Assembly (NCBI RefSeq): GCF_003253565.1
Contig: NZ_QKUF01000010.1
Coordinates: 65,236-129,235, forward strand
DNA: 64,000 bases
From: Thermosporothrix hazakensis
GTDB lineage: Bacteria; Chloroflexota; Ktedonobacteria; Ktedonobacterales; Ktedonobacteraceae
Direction: 5' to 3'
In this document: in pieces, positions 8,584 to 18,443 of the stretch
How the letters are laid out: each line of letters opens with the position of its first letter
Position numbering within the stretch: position 1 is the stretch's first letter
Notes under the pieces: generated by a model
What the model was told of the DNA's origin: nothing
What the model saw: only the letters and a program-made list of their open reading frames with translations
Database searches by the model: none
Position numbers and translations under genes: made by a program

Positions 8584-9044
8584 CGGAATACCCTGTTGAC
8601 AGCCCCTTTCTCCCCGGTGACGCTCTTGTTGGCCCCATTATCAGGCAGATAGCGGCCATTATCCGTCAGCAGGTTGCTGGGGTCTCTATTGTGTATGAGA
8701 CCCCACCTGACGCGCCGCCCGAACATAACGGTGTTCTCCTCGCGCTCTCCGGCTTTCGTATCATCTCTGACACGAATGGCAAGTTACTTGTTTCGGTACG
8801 CGTCGGGGTCCGGCATATGATACGACGGGCGTCGTTCGACGAAAATATAGCTGAGGCATATGCCTATATCATGCCATATCTACAGGCGTTCAGCGCATGG
8901 CGTAACCAGACGCTTAATGGCCTCGCTAGACAGGTGACACCCACACATGGTGGAGTGACCCAGCTTGTTGCGTCGGGGCAAACATTTGTCTGTCTCATTG
9001 TTAATTTGGACGTCCTCACAGAGTTCAACATCCCCACGAGTTAG
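8580..9044 (+). CDS. Tail terminator / tail completion protein
   Basis: The protein is 154 aa with an ATGA overlap with the gene before. Size, a mixed alpha/beta pattern (SVRVGVRHMIRR, then LIVNLDVLTEFNIP at the end) and the position right before the tail tube gene match the small tail-terminator proteins that cap the tube and bind the head connector. Sequence alone would not identify it. Confidence 0.6.
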   Translation: MTEYPVDSPFLPGDALVGPIIRQIAAIIRQQVAGVSIVYETPPDAPPEHNGVLLALSGFRIISDTNGKLLVSVRVGVRHMIRRASFDENIAEAYAYIMPYLQAFSAWRNQTLNGLARQVTPTHGGVTQLVASGQTFVCLIVNLDVLTEFNIPTS

Positions 9045-9055
9045 GAGTCCCATAA

Positions 9056-10015
9056 ATGGCGATTAGTAAGAAGTCATGGCTAGGGTTCGGTGTCGAAACG
9101 ACCCCAGGTGTTGCCCTGGCCGCCCCTTCGGTGTTTCATCCGTGTAAGTCGGTAATGAAGGGCGCGAAAAAGCGCGAGCAACTGAAAGAAGAGCGCGGGA
9201 ATCGCGATGCTGTTTACGGGTTGGTCGACACCGCCCGCGACGGGTCTACGGACCCGAAAGGGCCGTTTTACGTCGATACGAGCCCGTACTTGATGCTCGC
9301 TGCCTTCGGTTCTACCGTCGCGGTTCAACCTGACCCGGAAAATGCACCTGATGTGTACCGGCATCTCTTCGAGCTGGCGGACATTCCTCCCACCCTGACC
9401 TTGTTTAAAAGCTATGACGCTGCTGTATATGTGGCTTCATACGCCGCTGTTGAGAAATGGTCACTCAAGATTAATTCGGACGGAAAACTTATTGAAAACG
9501 AGGTGACGTTAAAGCATCGGTATCCAGTCAAGTATGAAGGCCAGGCGATCACCCCGCGGTTCACGCCTACGCTGCCTTTTGCTGGTTACGCGCCGCGAAT
9601 CAAGTTAAACGGCACCGAAACAGCGGATATCACCGAAATTAATATTGAGTTTAGCCAGAAGCTCACTTTGTGGCATCCAGCCCACGGGTCGCTTGACTAC
9701 GAAGCGGTGTACTTTGGGGAGCGCGAGGTGAAATGTGATTTCACTGCCCGGTTTGACAACGACTCTCTGTACCAACGCTACATGAAAGGCCTGGACGACA
9801 GTGTTGAGATCACCGTCATCGGGAACACGCTGACCACGGGCGCCACTCCCCTGTATGAAGAGCTAAAAATTACCATCCCTCAAATCTCATATGACAGTAT
9901 GGACCACGACCTCGGGAAAGACAATGTCCTTGTAAAAGCAAAGACAACTGCGGTCTCTGGCGCCTCAGGGCTTATTCACGCTGAGGTCCAAAACAAGGTG
10001 AAGGAGTACAAGTAA
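9056..10015 (+). CDS. Major tail tube protein
   Basis: The protein is 319 aa. It starts WLGFGVETTPGVALAAPS, the typical opening of siphovirus tail tube proteins of this class, and has alternating beta strands to the end, with a late segment ELKITIPQISYDS. Hexamers of it build the tail tube around the tape measure. AGGAG precedes ATG 9056, and the stop TAA shares its last base with the next ATG. Confidence 0.8.
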   Translation: MAISKKSWLGFGVETTPGVALAAPSVFHPCKSVMKGAKKREQLKEERGNRDAVYGLVDTARDGSTDPKGPFYVDTSPYLMLAAFGSTVAVQPDPENAPDVYRHLFELADIPPTLTLFKSYDAAVYVASYAAVEKWSLKINSDGKLIENEVTLKHRYPVKYEGQAITPRFTPTLPFAGYAPRIKLNGTETADITEINIEFSQKLTLWHPAHGSLDYEAVYFGEREVKCDFTARFDNDSLYQRYMKGLDDSVEITVIGNTLTTGATPLYEELKITIPQISYDSMDHDLGKDNVLVKAKTTAVSGASGLIHAEVQNKVKEYK

Positions 10016-10440
10016 TGGCGGACAACATCACGGATTTCCCTGCACAGGGTGACAACGAGACGTTCTACTATGATGACTTCTTTGTTCCCGAGGATGACCC
10101 TGGCGAGAAGGTATATATCGAGATGGATGGTCGACAGGTACCATTCTGGATTAAGAGAAAACTGAGTATGGGTGACCGGGAAGCAGCAAAGCGGGCATCA
10201 GTGAAGAAGCGCTTCAAGTCGAACGGACAGGTAGAGATCTCAGATATCGACGAAGGTGAATTTGCTCTTGAATTGGTTGTGCGGTGCGTGAAAAAGTGGC
10301 CTTTTAAATATCGTGACGGCCGCCCGGTACCAATAAACCGCAACACCGTCCGCGAGATGGTTGGCGACGCTGCTGATGCTTTGTCTCTCCTTATTCTCGA
10401 CCGCCTCAAGAAAAAGGACGACGCCAAGAAGGCTTTTTAG
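10015..10440 (+). CDS. Tail assembly chaperone, short form (gpG-like)
   Basis: The protein is 141 aa and begins with an acidic stretch. It lies between the tail tube and tape measure genes, where nearly all long-tailed phages have the G/GT chaperone pair. The C-terminal LILDRLKKKDDAKKAF is encoded by A-rich then T-rich sequence that offers two slip sites: GAAAAAG at 10410-10416 and CTTTTTAG at 10433-10440, in which the stop codon itself follows the slip. The -1 product continues to 10724 as described in the next entry. Confidence 0.8.
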   Translation: MADNITDFPAQGDNETFYYDDFFVPEDDPGEKVYIEMDGRQVPFWIKRKLSMGDREAAKRASVKKRFKSNGQVEISDIDEGEFALELVVRCVKKWPFKYRDGRPVPINRNTVREMVGDAADALSLLILDRLKKKDDAKKAF

Positions 10441-10724
10441 AGTCCTTCCGTGAGGAGCTCCGCCGGTCATTTCTCACGGAAGGGTCCGACGAAATACACA
10501 TCCCACCCACCTCGTTCGCCTTTCGCATTCACTGCTATGAGTCGTTCGGGTGGCTCCCTAAAGATATCGCCCTGATTCCAGAGGATGAAGCTGACCTTCT
10601 CGCGGTGTATTTTGAGGAAACGGCCAGGCACCAACGCAAGGAAACACAGCGCATGAGGCGGGAGTCAGGGCAGGGGCAGCCGGATTCAGTAGCGGACTTA
10701 ATAATAGGAGACGATGACGAATGA
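10437..10724 (+). CDS. Tail assembly chaperone frameshift extension (T part of gpGT)
   Basis: The -1 frame has no start codon of its own near its beginning but is open from before the gpG stop to TGA 10722-10724. That TGA overlaps the tape measure ATG as ATGA. The translation (LESFREELRRSFLTEG, then IHCYESFGWLPKDIALIPED, then DLLAVYFEE) has the Arg-rich and YESFGWLP-type features common in T domains. The fusion with gpG would be 236 aa with either slip site. The gpGT form binds the tape measure during tail assembly. Because it has no start codon and is short, it is easily missed by gene finders. Confidence 0.75.
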   Translation, partial: LESFREELRRSFLTEGSDEIHIPPTSFAFRIHCYESFGWLPKDIALIPEDEADLLAVYFEETARHQRKETQRMRRESGQGQPDSVADLIIGDDDE

Positions 10725-13700
10725 GTGAGGCGCGCGTAGGACTCCGCGTTTTTCTAGAGGATAGCGCTTCTGACGGGTTCCAGCAGTTGCAACGCGAGAT
10801 CCGAGAGGTAAAGCAGGAGCTTGAGGAGCTTGAGCGTGCCATGCATAGCGCCGTGGCCGCTTTTGGTGACCTCGACACAAAAACATCCAACCTGGTTTCT
10901 GCCCAAAAACGTCTGGCAGACGCGACCCAACAGGCATACAGAGAGCAACACAACTTGCTGCGGGCTTTGAATGATCTCACATCAGAAACCAGGAAACTGG
11001 AAACCGCCGTAGACAAGACATCCTCACAACTGCGTACTCTTGGGGACTCAGCACAAAGCACCTCCAACGATATTAATTCCTTGACACGCCAGACCGACCT
11101 GGCAACAGTATCCCTCCGTACCCAGGGGGATGAGGCCAGAGACGCAGCAAGCGAAACCAAGCACCTTGAAAATGCTATCAAAGAAGCTGCGAAGGCGGAG
11201 AGTAAGTTAGGAACTGCCGCAGGGAAAGCCAACTCGAAAATAGAGGAACAGGGCAACAAATCTTCGGTGGCCGCCAGGGAAAAACGAAAGCTAGGGGACG
11301 CGGCAATTGACGCAGGAATAGGAGAGGAAGAGCTGTCGCGGGCGGCAAAAGATGCTGCCACGTCTCTCAGCAAATCAGGGTCGGAGGCCAGAAGAGCCAG
11401 CATCGCTATGAGAAGTTACGCCGCGAGCACCTTAAGTGCGACAAGTGCCAGCCGCAGCCTTGCAAGCGCTACAACGAGCGCGGCCGGCGCTCACACTACA
11501 GCGGCGGGCGCGGTTGGTGCGCATGCCCTTTCGTTGCATAAGCTAACAGAGGCGGTTGACTTCCTGGATGATGTAGGGGAGGTGGCCGGTCCGATCATCA
11601 CGTTCATGTGGGAAGCGCTGGCAAAGGCCAGTGAAACATCAATGGAATTTGATGAGGCACTTTCTTCCCTTGCCGATCATGCCAACCTCTCCGCCTCGCA
11701 GACCGCTCTTCTGAAGACTCAAATTGAGGAGCTGTCCCACGCATCCACATTCTCGGCAACAGATATCGCGAAGTCGTTCGATCTTCTCGCTCAACGCCAG
11801 AATAGTCTGACTGATGCCCTCAATAAGGGGTTAGGCCAGGCGATCATTAACCTGGCCGCGGCTACCAACACAGAACTGGAGCCGGCGACCGAGTTGATGA
11901 ACACCGCTCTAGAAACGTTCGGTTTGAACGCGCAAAATGCTACTGATATTGCTGATATGTTTTACCTGGCGAACCGCAACGGTGTGCGAGATATCACAGA
12001 TCTGAATGACTCGATGGAGTCGTTGGGAGGATATGTCAAGACGCTCCACATCAGTTTCAATGGATATCTGGGAACCATCTCAGCGCTGGCAAGCAGCGGC
12101 ATCCCGAATTTGAGCACCGCAACAGATGTCCTCAGCGGCTTCCTCAAGTCCCTGGTTGCACCAAGCGACAAAGCAGTCAAAGCGCTCTCTGATCTGGGTC
12201 TTATAGAGGTCAACACGGCTGTTGACGGTGTTGAGGAGTTAAATAATAAGATTGAAAGTCTGGGTGGCAGCAAGGTTCACATCGAAAATACCGCGACCAG
12301 CTTGCTGGCCCTGTATGACACAGCGGAAAAGATGGGAGCCCTTGACAGTGACAAGTCGTTTTTCGAGTGGGCAGAGTCTATCGGGGCACTCGACTCGAAA
12401 TTTTTCGACCTCAACGGGAATCTGAAGCCGCTCCCGGAGCTCATCAGGTTAGTCGGAGACTCAATGAAAGGGCTGCCTGACGCGGATAAGATTTCAAAGC
12501 TGTCTCAGATCTTCGGGGTTGACACGTCCCAGGCAGCGCAGCTTGCCAACATGGATCCATCGAAAGCGTTAAATCTTTCAAATCAGATGGGGCAACAGAA
12601 AGATGGAGTACAGAGCCAGGCCGTGGTGAAGGCGGCGCAAGATTGGGAGCATCTGCATAACGTGTTGCAGCGCACAAAAGGGGAGTTGTCCAATGTGCTT
12701 GCAATTATGGGCACCCCTATCAATGCAGCCCTCACGCCTCTTTTAACGGTTTTTAACAACATGCTTGTCTCCCTGCAAAGGCTGTCACCGGAGGCGCGAA
12801 CATTCATAGGTACATTCCTGACAGTCGCTGCGGTGCTCACCCCCTTGCTGCTTATAGTGGGCATCATGGCTGTGATGTTGTCTCTCATGGGGCCGTGGGT
12901 TCCTCTCTTCGCAGGGGTCGCGGCGGGGATCGCCTTAGTCGCGACAGGCGCTGGTTTATTCGCAGCACATTGGGGAGCCCTGGCGCCAGTCTTGCAGAAG
13001 ACGGTTGCGGCGTTGAAGCCGTTCGCTCCTGCGCTCGCATTTGCAGGTGTAGCGATAGCCGGTTTTCTCCCCTTTGCGGGAGGTTTGACTAAAGCTATCG
13101 CAGCAAGCAAATGGACCTCTTTATCTGGTATGGCGGAAGGGCTAGCGCGCGTAGCTGGCTCTCTTACTCGCATCGTAGCCCATCCCATTTCCTCTATCAC
13201 TTCTCTGGCAACGGGGATAGGGAAGCTCGCGTCATCCGGATGGGCTGGGATTGACAAGGGTATGGCTCTGTTAGCTACAGGGATAGAGCGTCTTGCGATA
13301 CAAGCTGTGACCGCTGTCCCTTCTGTCATCGCCTTCGGTGTGCCCTTCCTGGCGATCGCGGCAGTGATAGCAATCCTTGCACTTGGATTTTTTGTCCTCT
13401 GGCAGCGCCTCGGTGGTCTGCAAGGAGTCATTAAGACCTTCAAGCCGCTCTGGGACGGAATCGTGTCGTCCTTCCAGAATGTCCTGAAGGTAGTACAGCA
13501 ACTATGGCAGCAAGGGATTCAGCAGCTACAGCAGCGGTTCCAACAACTCCAAACTTCCCTTAACTCCGTGAAGCCCGCCATCGCAGGTGTGGCGACGGTG
13601 CTAGGGGCCATCCTGACCGTCATAATCTCAGTTGGAGGGGGAATCATTCACGGGCTGATTGGCGCAATAGCGCCCGCCTTCGCGTTAATCATGAATCTGG

Positions 13701-14602
13701 TTAACTCCGTATTCCAGGTATTCACCGGCATGATTCAATTCTTCATGGGAATCTGGTCGATTATACAAGGTATCTTTACTGGAAACAGTGAGTTAATACA
13801 AGCCGGATGGGAATTACTGTGGACAGGTGTTCAGAACATCGTGATGGGCATATGGAATGGGCTTGTGTCGTGGTTCACAGGTCTGGCAGGCATTGTGCTT
13901 GGGATCATTAGTGGCTTCATCAAGGGTTTCATCGACTTTTTCACACAACTATGGATGAAACTTGTAGGAAACTCCATTGTGCCTGATGTGGTACGGGCTA
14001 TCATCAAATGGATCTCTGATATGCCCGGGCAGGTGCTTGGAAAGATCGGGGCATTCGTCTCCCAGATGATTGGAAAATTTGGTGAGATGGCTAACCAGGC
14101 AAAGGGGAAAGCCGGCGAACTGGTAAACAATGTGACCTCGACCATACAGGGACTTGGAAGCAAGCTTCTAGAGGCGGGGCAGAACGCAATACATATGTTC
14201 GCAGATGGCATTCGCAACGCGGCAGGGGCGGTAACAGACGCAATATCGAATGTGGCTGGGAAAGTCAAAGAGTTCTTAGGATTTAACTCACCTCCGAAAG
14301 GTGGCCCGCTGTCAAACTCAGACACGTACATGCCTATCATGATGAGTATGTACGCCCGCGGTATTCAGGACCACAAGCCCATGCTCCTGTCTGCCGTCGA
14401 GGATGTGGTTACGGGAATGCACACGACCTTTACATCTCCAAAGCTTACCCACATGGGCTACCAGAACGCCTTTGAGGCGCGCTTTGGGAACATGAACTTT
14501 AACCTATCCGTGAATCTGGACGGGAAGCAGATAGCCGGCGCTGTCGCTACCCAGGTGGTCGCGCCTATCCGACTCAACGGGTTGCACAGGGCATGGAGGT
14601 AG
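10721..14602 (+). CDS. Tail tape measure protein
   Basis: The protein is 1293 aa and sets tail length. The N-terminal 230 residues are Ala/Glu/Lys-rich coiled coil (EVKQELEELERAMHS onward). The TP901-type core follows at about 300-560 (TSMEFDEALSSLADHANLSA, then NTALETFGLNAQNATDIADM). Strongly hydrophobic segments lie near 690-750, 875-900 and 950-1030, the part thought to enter the host membrane. The C-terminus has GFNSPPKGGPLSNSDTY, also typical. AGGAG lies 10 bases before the ATG. At about 3 bases per 0.15 nm of tail the gene suggests a tail near 0.19 micrometre (inference). Confidence 0.92.
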   Translation: MSEARVGLRVFLEDSASDGFQQLQREIREVKQELEELERAMHSAVAAFGDLDTKTSNLVSAQKRLADATQQAYREQHNLLRALNDLTSETRKLETAVDKTSSQLRTLGDSAQSTSNDINSLTRQTDLATVSLRTQGDEARDAASETKHLENAIKEAAKAESKLGTAAGKANSKIEEQGNKSSVAAREKRKLGDAAIDAGIGEEELSRAAKDAATSLSKSGSEARRASIAMRSYAASTLSATSASRSLASATTSAAGAHTTAAGAVGAHALSLHKLTEAVDFLDDVGEVAGPIITFMWEALAKASETSMEFDEALSSLADHANLSASQTALLKTQIEELSHASTFSATDIAKSFDLLAQRQNSLTDALNKGLGQAIINLAAATNTELEPATELMNTALETFGLNAQNATDIADMFYLANRNGVRDITDLNDSMESLGGYVKTLHISFNGYLGTISALASSGIPNLSTATDVLSGFLKSLVAPSDKAVKALSDLGLIEVNTAVDGVEELNNKIESLGGSKVHIENTATSLLALYDTAEKMGALDSDKSFFEWAESIGALDSKFFDLNGNLKPLPELIRLVGDSMKGLPDADKISKLSQIFGVDTSQAAQLANMDPSKALNLSNQMGQQKDGVQSQAVVKAAQDWEHLHNVLQRTKGELSNVLAIMGTPINAALTPLLTVFNNMLVSLQRLSPEARTFIGTFLTVAAVLTPLLLIVGIMAVMLSLMGPWVPLFAGVAAGIALVATGAGLFAAHWGALAPVLQKTVAALKPFAPALAFAGVAIAGFLPFAGGLTKAIAASKWTSLSGMAEGLARVAGSLTRIVAHPISSITSLATGIGKLASSGWAGIDKGMALLATGIERLAIQAVTAVPSVIAFGVPFLAIAAVIAILALGFFVLWQRLGGLQGVIKTFKPLWDGIVSSFQNVLKVVQQLWQQGIQQLQQRFQQLQTSLNSVKPAIAGVATVLGAILTVIISVGGGIIHGLIGAIAPAFALIMNLVNSVFQVFTGMIQFFMGIWSIIQGIFTGNSELIQAGWELLWTGVQNIVMGIWNGLVSWFTGLAGIVLGIISGFIKGFIDFFTQLWMKLVGNSIVPDVVRAIIKWISDMPGQVLGKIGAFVSQMIGKFGEMANQAKGKAGELVNNVTSTIQGLGSKLLEAGQNAIHMFADGIRNAAGAVTDAISNVAGKVKEFLGFNSPPKGGPLSNSDTYMPIMMSMYARGIQDHKPMLLSAVEDVVTGMHTTFTSPKLTHMGYQNAFEARFGNMNFNLSVNLDGKQIAGAVATQVVAPIRLNGLHRAWR

Positions 14603-14605
14603 TGG

Positions 14606-16174
14606 ATGAGCGACCCAAGAGGTATCACCAGGGGAGGCCTCCGTGTTACCCTCGCGGGTGTCGATATCACTGACTACGTGCAAGAGGAATCAATCAGTAT
14701 ATCTGACACCCTCGCGCAGGGAGCGGGTAGCGGTAGCGGGGGGCGATCACGGTCCTCCACCTGTAGTTTTTTGACTACCCTCGGCCCGCTATCTACAGCC
14801 GTCGGTAGTGGGACACGGGCGGACTACCCGGCTCTCGTACGCAACGGCGAGGTAGTCATCTTTGACAGTAATGGCGATCGGGTCTACGGAGGGTATGCCG
14901 TCAAATTCAGTGACCAAACTGATCGCACGACTATCTACACGAAAATCGAGTGTCACGATTACTGGCAGGCTCTGGACCGTGTTCTTATCACAGAAGTGTT
15001 CACAGGGGTGACCGATCTTGAGATAATTACCGCCCTCCTCAAGAAGCACGCCCCCTGGGTCGACCGTTCCTTGATTCCAACCCGAAAGACCGCTTTCTTC
15101 TTTTCGTTGCGACGCTACCGCAATGAAACGCTCTTGAAGGCGTTACAGAGCATCATTGACATCACCGGGTACACTGCCTGGATTGATAATAATAAGCGGT
15201 TTCACTATGTCGCGCCTACCGAAAACAGCTCAGCTCCATTCGGGCTCTCCAACACGCCAAACTTTAGAACAACAATGCAATTTGGCGTGGATAGCTACGA
15301 GCAGGACGACACGGCCGCTATCAACCGCGTGTACTTCCACGGAGGGAAGCGACCTAGTGAGGATTTTGAGCAAGACCTGAGCACTCAGGCGAACGGGCGT
15401 AACGACACGTTCGTGCTGGCATACTACCCCCGTATCGCTTCTGACGGCAAAATCCACGTCTATGTCAATGGCACCGAGTTGCAACTAGGGTACTCTCCCG
15501 GGGCAGAAGACCAAAACAAACTTATCAGGGAAGGCGGCACCGCGGAGGTGCTCGTTAACCCTGATGCTCTGACACTCACCTTCAACACACCGCCGGCCGC
15601 CGGATCTACGGTGTCTTGCGTCTATCGGTACCAGCTCCCCCTTGTGTTGGTTGTCACCGATGAAAAGAGCCGCAGATACTACGGCCAATACCTTGACGGC
15701 TCCCTCTCCAACGACACTGTATTCGATCCTCAGATTGCGATACAGCGGGCCAGGGTATTGCTCTATGAACAGGCCTATGGTCTGGTTTCCCTCAAGGTCC
15801 GTTGCTGGCGCGCGGGGCTCCGAGCCGGGCAAATAATCAGGGTAGACCACAGCATCCGGGGTATACACGGGTCCTTCCTCATCCAGAGTGTCGACACAAA
15901 GCCACTAGGAGGAGGGGTGTTTGAATACACGCTACAACTTGGCTCGTGGAATTGGGACCTCGCGGACGTCGTTATGATGCTGATGGCCAGGACCCAGCCC
16001 ACAGACGAGGCGACCGAGGAAGAGGAAACACTTGTTGTGGCGCAGGAGGCATACGAGGAACTTGGGGTACAGTTCTCTCTCTCCTACTCAGCGCAAGTAT
16101 CCGGCCACTATTATGCGACAGATGTAGCACTACACGATGGGGGAGACGCATATGCAGGATTCTCATCAATCTAA
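14606..16174 (+). CDS. Tail hub protein (Dit/Tal-like)
   Basis: The protein is 522 aa, placed right after the tape measure gene with GGAGG upstream. It opens with VTLAGVDITDYVQEESISI, a pattern of distal-tail proteins (a claimed axis, I, then DYV). A middle region resembles gp27-type hub domains (ETLLKALQSIIDITGYTAWI, which in hub proteins lies between two beta barrels). It ends with an acidic linker (TEEEETLVVAQ) and a short tail. Best read as the baseplate hub that joins tube to fibre. Confidence 0.7.
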   Translation: MSDPRGITRGGLRVTLAGVDITDYVQEESISISDTLAQGAGSGSGGRSRSSTCSFLTTLGPLSTAVGSGTRADYPALVRNGEVVIFDSNGDRVYGGYAVKFSDQTDRTTIYTKIECHDYWQALDRVLITEVFTGVTDLEIITALLKKHAPWVDRSLIPTRKTAFFFSLRRYRNETLLKALQSIIDITGYTAWIDNNKRFHYVAPTENSSAPFGLSNTPNFRTTMQFGVDSYEQDDTAAINRVYFHGGKRPSEDFEQDLSTQANGRNDTFVLAYYPRIASDGKIHVYVNGTELQLGYSPGAEDQNKLIREGGTAEVLVNPDALTLTFNTPPAAGSTVSCVYRYQLPLVLVVTDEKSRRYYGQYLDGSLSNDTVFDPQIAIQRARVLLYEQAYGLVSLKVRCWRAGLRAGQIIRVDHSIRGIHGSFLIQSVDTKPLGGGVFEYTLQLGSWNWDLADVVMMLMARTQPTDEATEEEETLVVAQEAYEELGVQFSLSYSAQVSGHYYATDVALHDGGDAYAGFSSI

Positions 16175-16874
16175 GCTTGGCATTCAGGCCCTATGGACAG
16201 TCAAAGAAAAGCTCTGGCTCCCCATCTCTCGTCGGTGGGTATGGGTGCCCGCAACGCGAAACAAGAATACATTTACGACCCACGGGATTACCGCGTTAGC
16301 ATCGGCAATCGGAGGGAACTACCGTCCCCCGGTCTACCTGGTAATAGAGTCACTATCGTCAACGCTACTCGCGACTATCCCCGCCGGGGCTATGACGATC
16401 CAGGTAACGGAGCAAATCGACCAACCCGGAGACACCCAGATCGTTATCGATCCTGGCGGGGCGGCGCAGGAGATACTGGAGTTCAGTGGGGTAGTGGTTG
16501 GTAGCAGTGGTGTCGTTTACACGCTAACCACCCCGACTACCCAGCCGCACGACATGGGCACCAGAGTGACCCGGCACGTACGTTCCACCGATACGATGAG
16601 CAACATCCTCCGTGAAGTTCCTTACGATCCTGTTTACGCCCCGCTTCAACGCATTGAGTCTGTCGCGGGGTATAGCGGAGGCGCAGGGCAGTACACTATC
16701 CAGTTTTACCTGACTGCCGCGATGGCGCAAACGTACATTTCTCACATCGGCTTGTCTGATAGTGGGGAGGTAGGTCAGGGGAATTTGCACAACCACTGCC
16801 TGCTTGGGTACGACCACTCCGGGAAGAACACCGATATATCGATAGATGGAAATGTAGTTATATCCAATATCTAA
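16152..16874 (+). CDS. Minor tail/baseplate protein of unknown function
   Basis: The protein is 240 aa from ATG 16152 with GGGGGAG 6 bases upstream; the longer start at 16137 has no ribosome site. It overlaps the hub gene by 23 bases. The fold is largely beta (PAGAMTIQVTEQIDQPGDTQ recalls the short beta segments of phage-tail needle or fibre-base proteins). No enzymatic motif is seen. Role inferred from position between hub and fibre genes. Confidence 0.6.
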   Translation: MQDSHQSKLGIQALWTVKEKLWLPISRRWVWVPATRNKNTFTTHGITALASAIGGNYRPPVYLVIESLSSTLLATIPAGAMTIQVTEQIDQPGDTQIVIDPGGAAQEILEFSGVVVGSSGVVYTLTTPTTQPHDMGTRVTRHVRSTDTMSNILREVPYDPVYAPLQRIESVAGYSGGAGQYTIQFYLTAAMAQTYISHIGLSDSGEVGQGNLHNHCLLGYDHSGKNTDISIDGNVVISNI

Positions 16875-16890
16875 GAATGACAGGAGAACT

Positions 16891-18441
16891 ATGCCTCTAC
16901 ACGAACGTGTGAACGGGCGCACGAGCGACAGTCTTATCTCAGCCGAATGGTTCAACGAATACTATCGCCTGTTGACTGGCAAAATGTCTGATCAGCCCGT
17001 GCAAATTGCCCAAAATCTCACTCTCCGGGCGATCAGTAGTAAACCTGTTGCACCTGGCGTTGTTACAGAGACGGGGACTGGCCTGACAGCGGGGACATAC
17101 AAATATGCTGTTACATTTTGTAGCCAGGATGGCGAGTCTCTCCCATCGAATCAGGTGCCAGTGACAATAGGAACAGACGGGAAAGGTATCGTCCGGCTTA
17201 CAAATATCCCCGCTGGCCCTCTGGGCTGTACCAAGAAGCGCGTGTACCGTACAAAAGCGGGCGCCTCCACCTTGTATAGACTCGCAGAGATAGTGGCAGA
17301 TGCCACAGAATACGTCGACACGACTCCGGATGCTGCCCGCCCGCAGCAACTCACAGAGGCTCCCAAAAACCCGACATTTGGAGGGGCGCTGATCTTTGCC
17401 GACGAGACAGGGAAGCCCTTGCTGACTATCTGTAATGACGGGTCCATCGTCGGGTCTGGCGGTGGAACCAGTATCGGAGGGACGTCGATCAACGGCGATC
17501 TGACTGTGTCCGGCAAATCCCTCCTGGACAACGGCGCCATTAAGACAGACGGTGCGGGCCGCATTACATTTGAGCGCGGTGAAATTCGTATGGGGGTCAA
17601 CGGCAACGCAGGGAACGTCCTCATTGCCGATACGAATGGCGACCTGTATATCAAGACTCGCCAGGTGGGGTCCTACATAGGCGCGATCCGATTCCATGTA
17701 CCGGACTCTGTTCCCGTGGTATCGTTTACCAAAGACGGTATTGAGGCAACTGGGAAATCGATCAGTTGCAAGACTCTCAATGTCAATGGGGGCGTGGCAA
17801 CATTCAACAATGACTGCGTGATTAACGGGGATTTGCGCGTCAAGCCAAACAACACAAGTACCCCGTCTGCCATCATCGTGGGGTCCGCGGGATTTGGTGT
17901 CAAGCAAACTAACGGGACTAAGTTGTTACAGGCAACTACAGACGGGCTTGTAGTGGGTGGGCCAAACGTACGGACAAGCACGCCTACATTTAATTGGAGC
18001 GCAGGAGGAACCTTCGCTAATTTTGACTACGCGGAAGTAGTCCCAGTCGACGACCTGTATGATTTCGGCACCGTGATCTGTCCGTCTGATTCCAATCCGG
18101 ACTACTGGACTCGTTGCACACATGTTGCATGCCCCGCGGCGATGGTGATCGTCGAGTCTCCGGGGATGTCGCTCGGTGTTGCCAACAACCCGAATCAATA
18201 CTACGGGCAGAACCCCTGGTACAACCCAAACCTTCCATTATCCTTCCATGCGGCGCTTGTCGGGCGCGTCGCGGTACCTTCCATGCAGGAAGATATCCCT
18301 CTTCGCGCGTTTGTCTGCTCTGACGGAAATGGCGGGATCCGCGCGATGGCCGATGATGAACATGGGATGGCACTTGGGGTCTGTATTGGCCCTGTGCTCA
18401 ATGGGAAGGCCCCTGTTCTTCTGCGGCCGGTCTGGAGGTAA
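16891..18441 (+). CDS. Tail fibre/receptor-binding protein
   Basis: The protein is 516 aa with AGGAG before the start. Order: a short N-terminal anchor; a fibronectin-like part (residues about 50-155, TGLTAGTYKYAVTFCSQDGE, YRTKAGASTLYRLAEI); Gly/Asn-rich beta repeats (about 180-370) as in trimeric fibre shafts; and a C-terminal domain beginning FANFDYAEVVPVDDLYDFG that resembles the intramolecular chaperone/autoprocessing end of some fibres and spikes (peptidase G2 type). It should decide host range. The chaperone assignment is tentative; no catalytic Ser/Lys pair can be named with certainty. Confidence 0.7.
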   Translation: MPLHERVNGRTSDSLISAEWFNEYYRLLTGKMSDQPVQIAQNLTLRAISSKPVAPGVVTETGTGLTAGTYKYAVTFCSQDGESLPSNQVPVTIGTDGKGIVRLTNIPAGPLGCTKKRVYRTKAGASTLYRLAEIVADATEYVDTTPDAARPQQLTEAPKNPTFGGALIFADETGKPLLTICNDGSIVGSGGGTSIGGTSINGDLTVSGKSLLDNGAIKTDGAGRITFERGEIRMGVNGNAGNVLIADTNGDLYIKTRQVGSYIGAIRFHVPDSVPVVSFTKDGIEATGKSISCKTLNVNGGVATFNNDCVINGDLRVKPNNTSTPSAIIVGSAGFGVKQTNGTKLLQATTDGLVVGGPNVRTSTPTFNWSAGGTFANFDYAEVVPVDDLYDFGTVICPSDSNPDYWTRCTHVACPAAMVIVESPGMSLGVANNPNQYYGQNPWYNPNLPLSFHAALVGRVAVPSMQEDIPLRAFVCSDGNGGIRAMADDEHGMALGVCIGPVLNGKAPVLLRPVWR

Positions 18442-18443
18442 AG

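Noticed and set aside
10558..11403. Leftward 281-aa frame opposite the gpGT/tape measure junction
   Set aside because: Shadow of the Ala/Glu-rich coiled-coil coding; its Ser/Ala/Leu runs are the reverse-frame image of that region.
12583..13443. Leftward 286-aa frame opposite the tape measure
   Set aside because: Ala/Pro/Arg-rich image of hydrophobic coding on the other strand, no ribosome site of note.
16939..17907. Leftward 322-aa frame opposite the tail fibre gene
   Set aside because: No domain, high Cys/Arg content typical of reverse-strand shadows; the rightward fibre gene explains the codon pattern.
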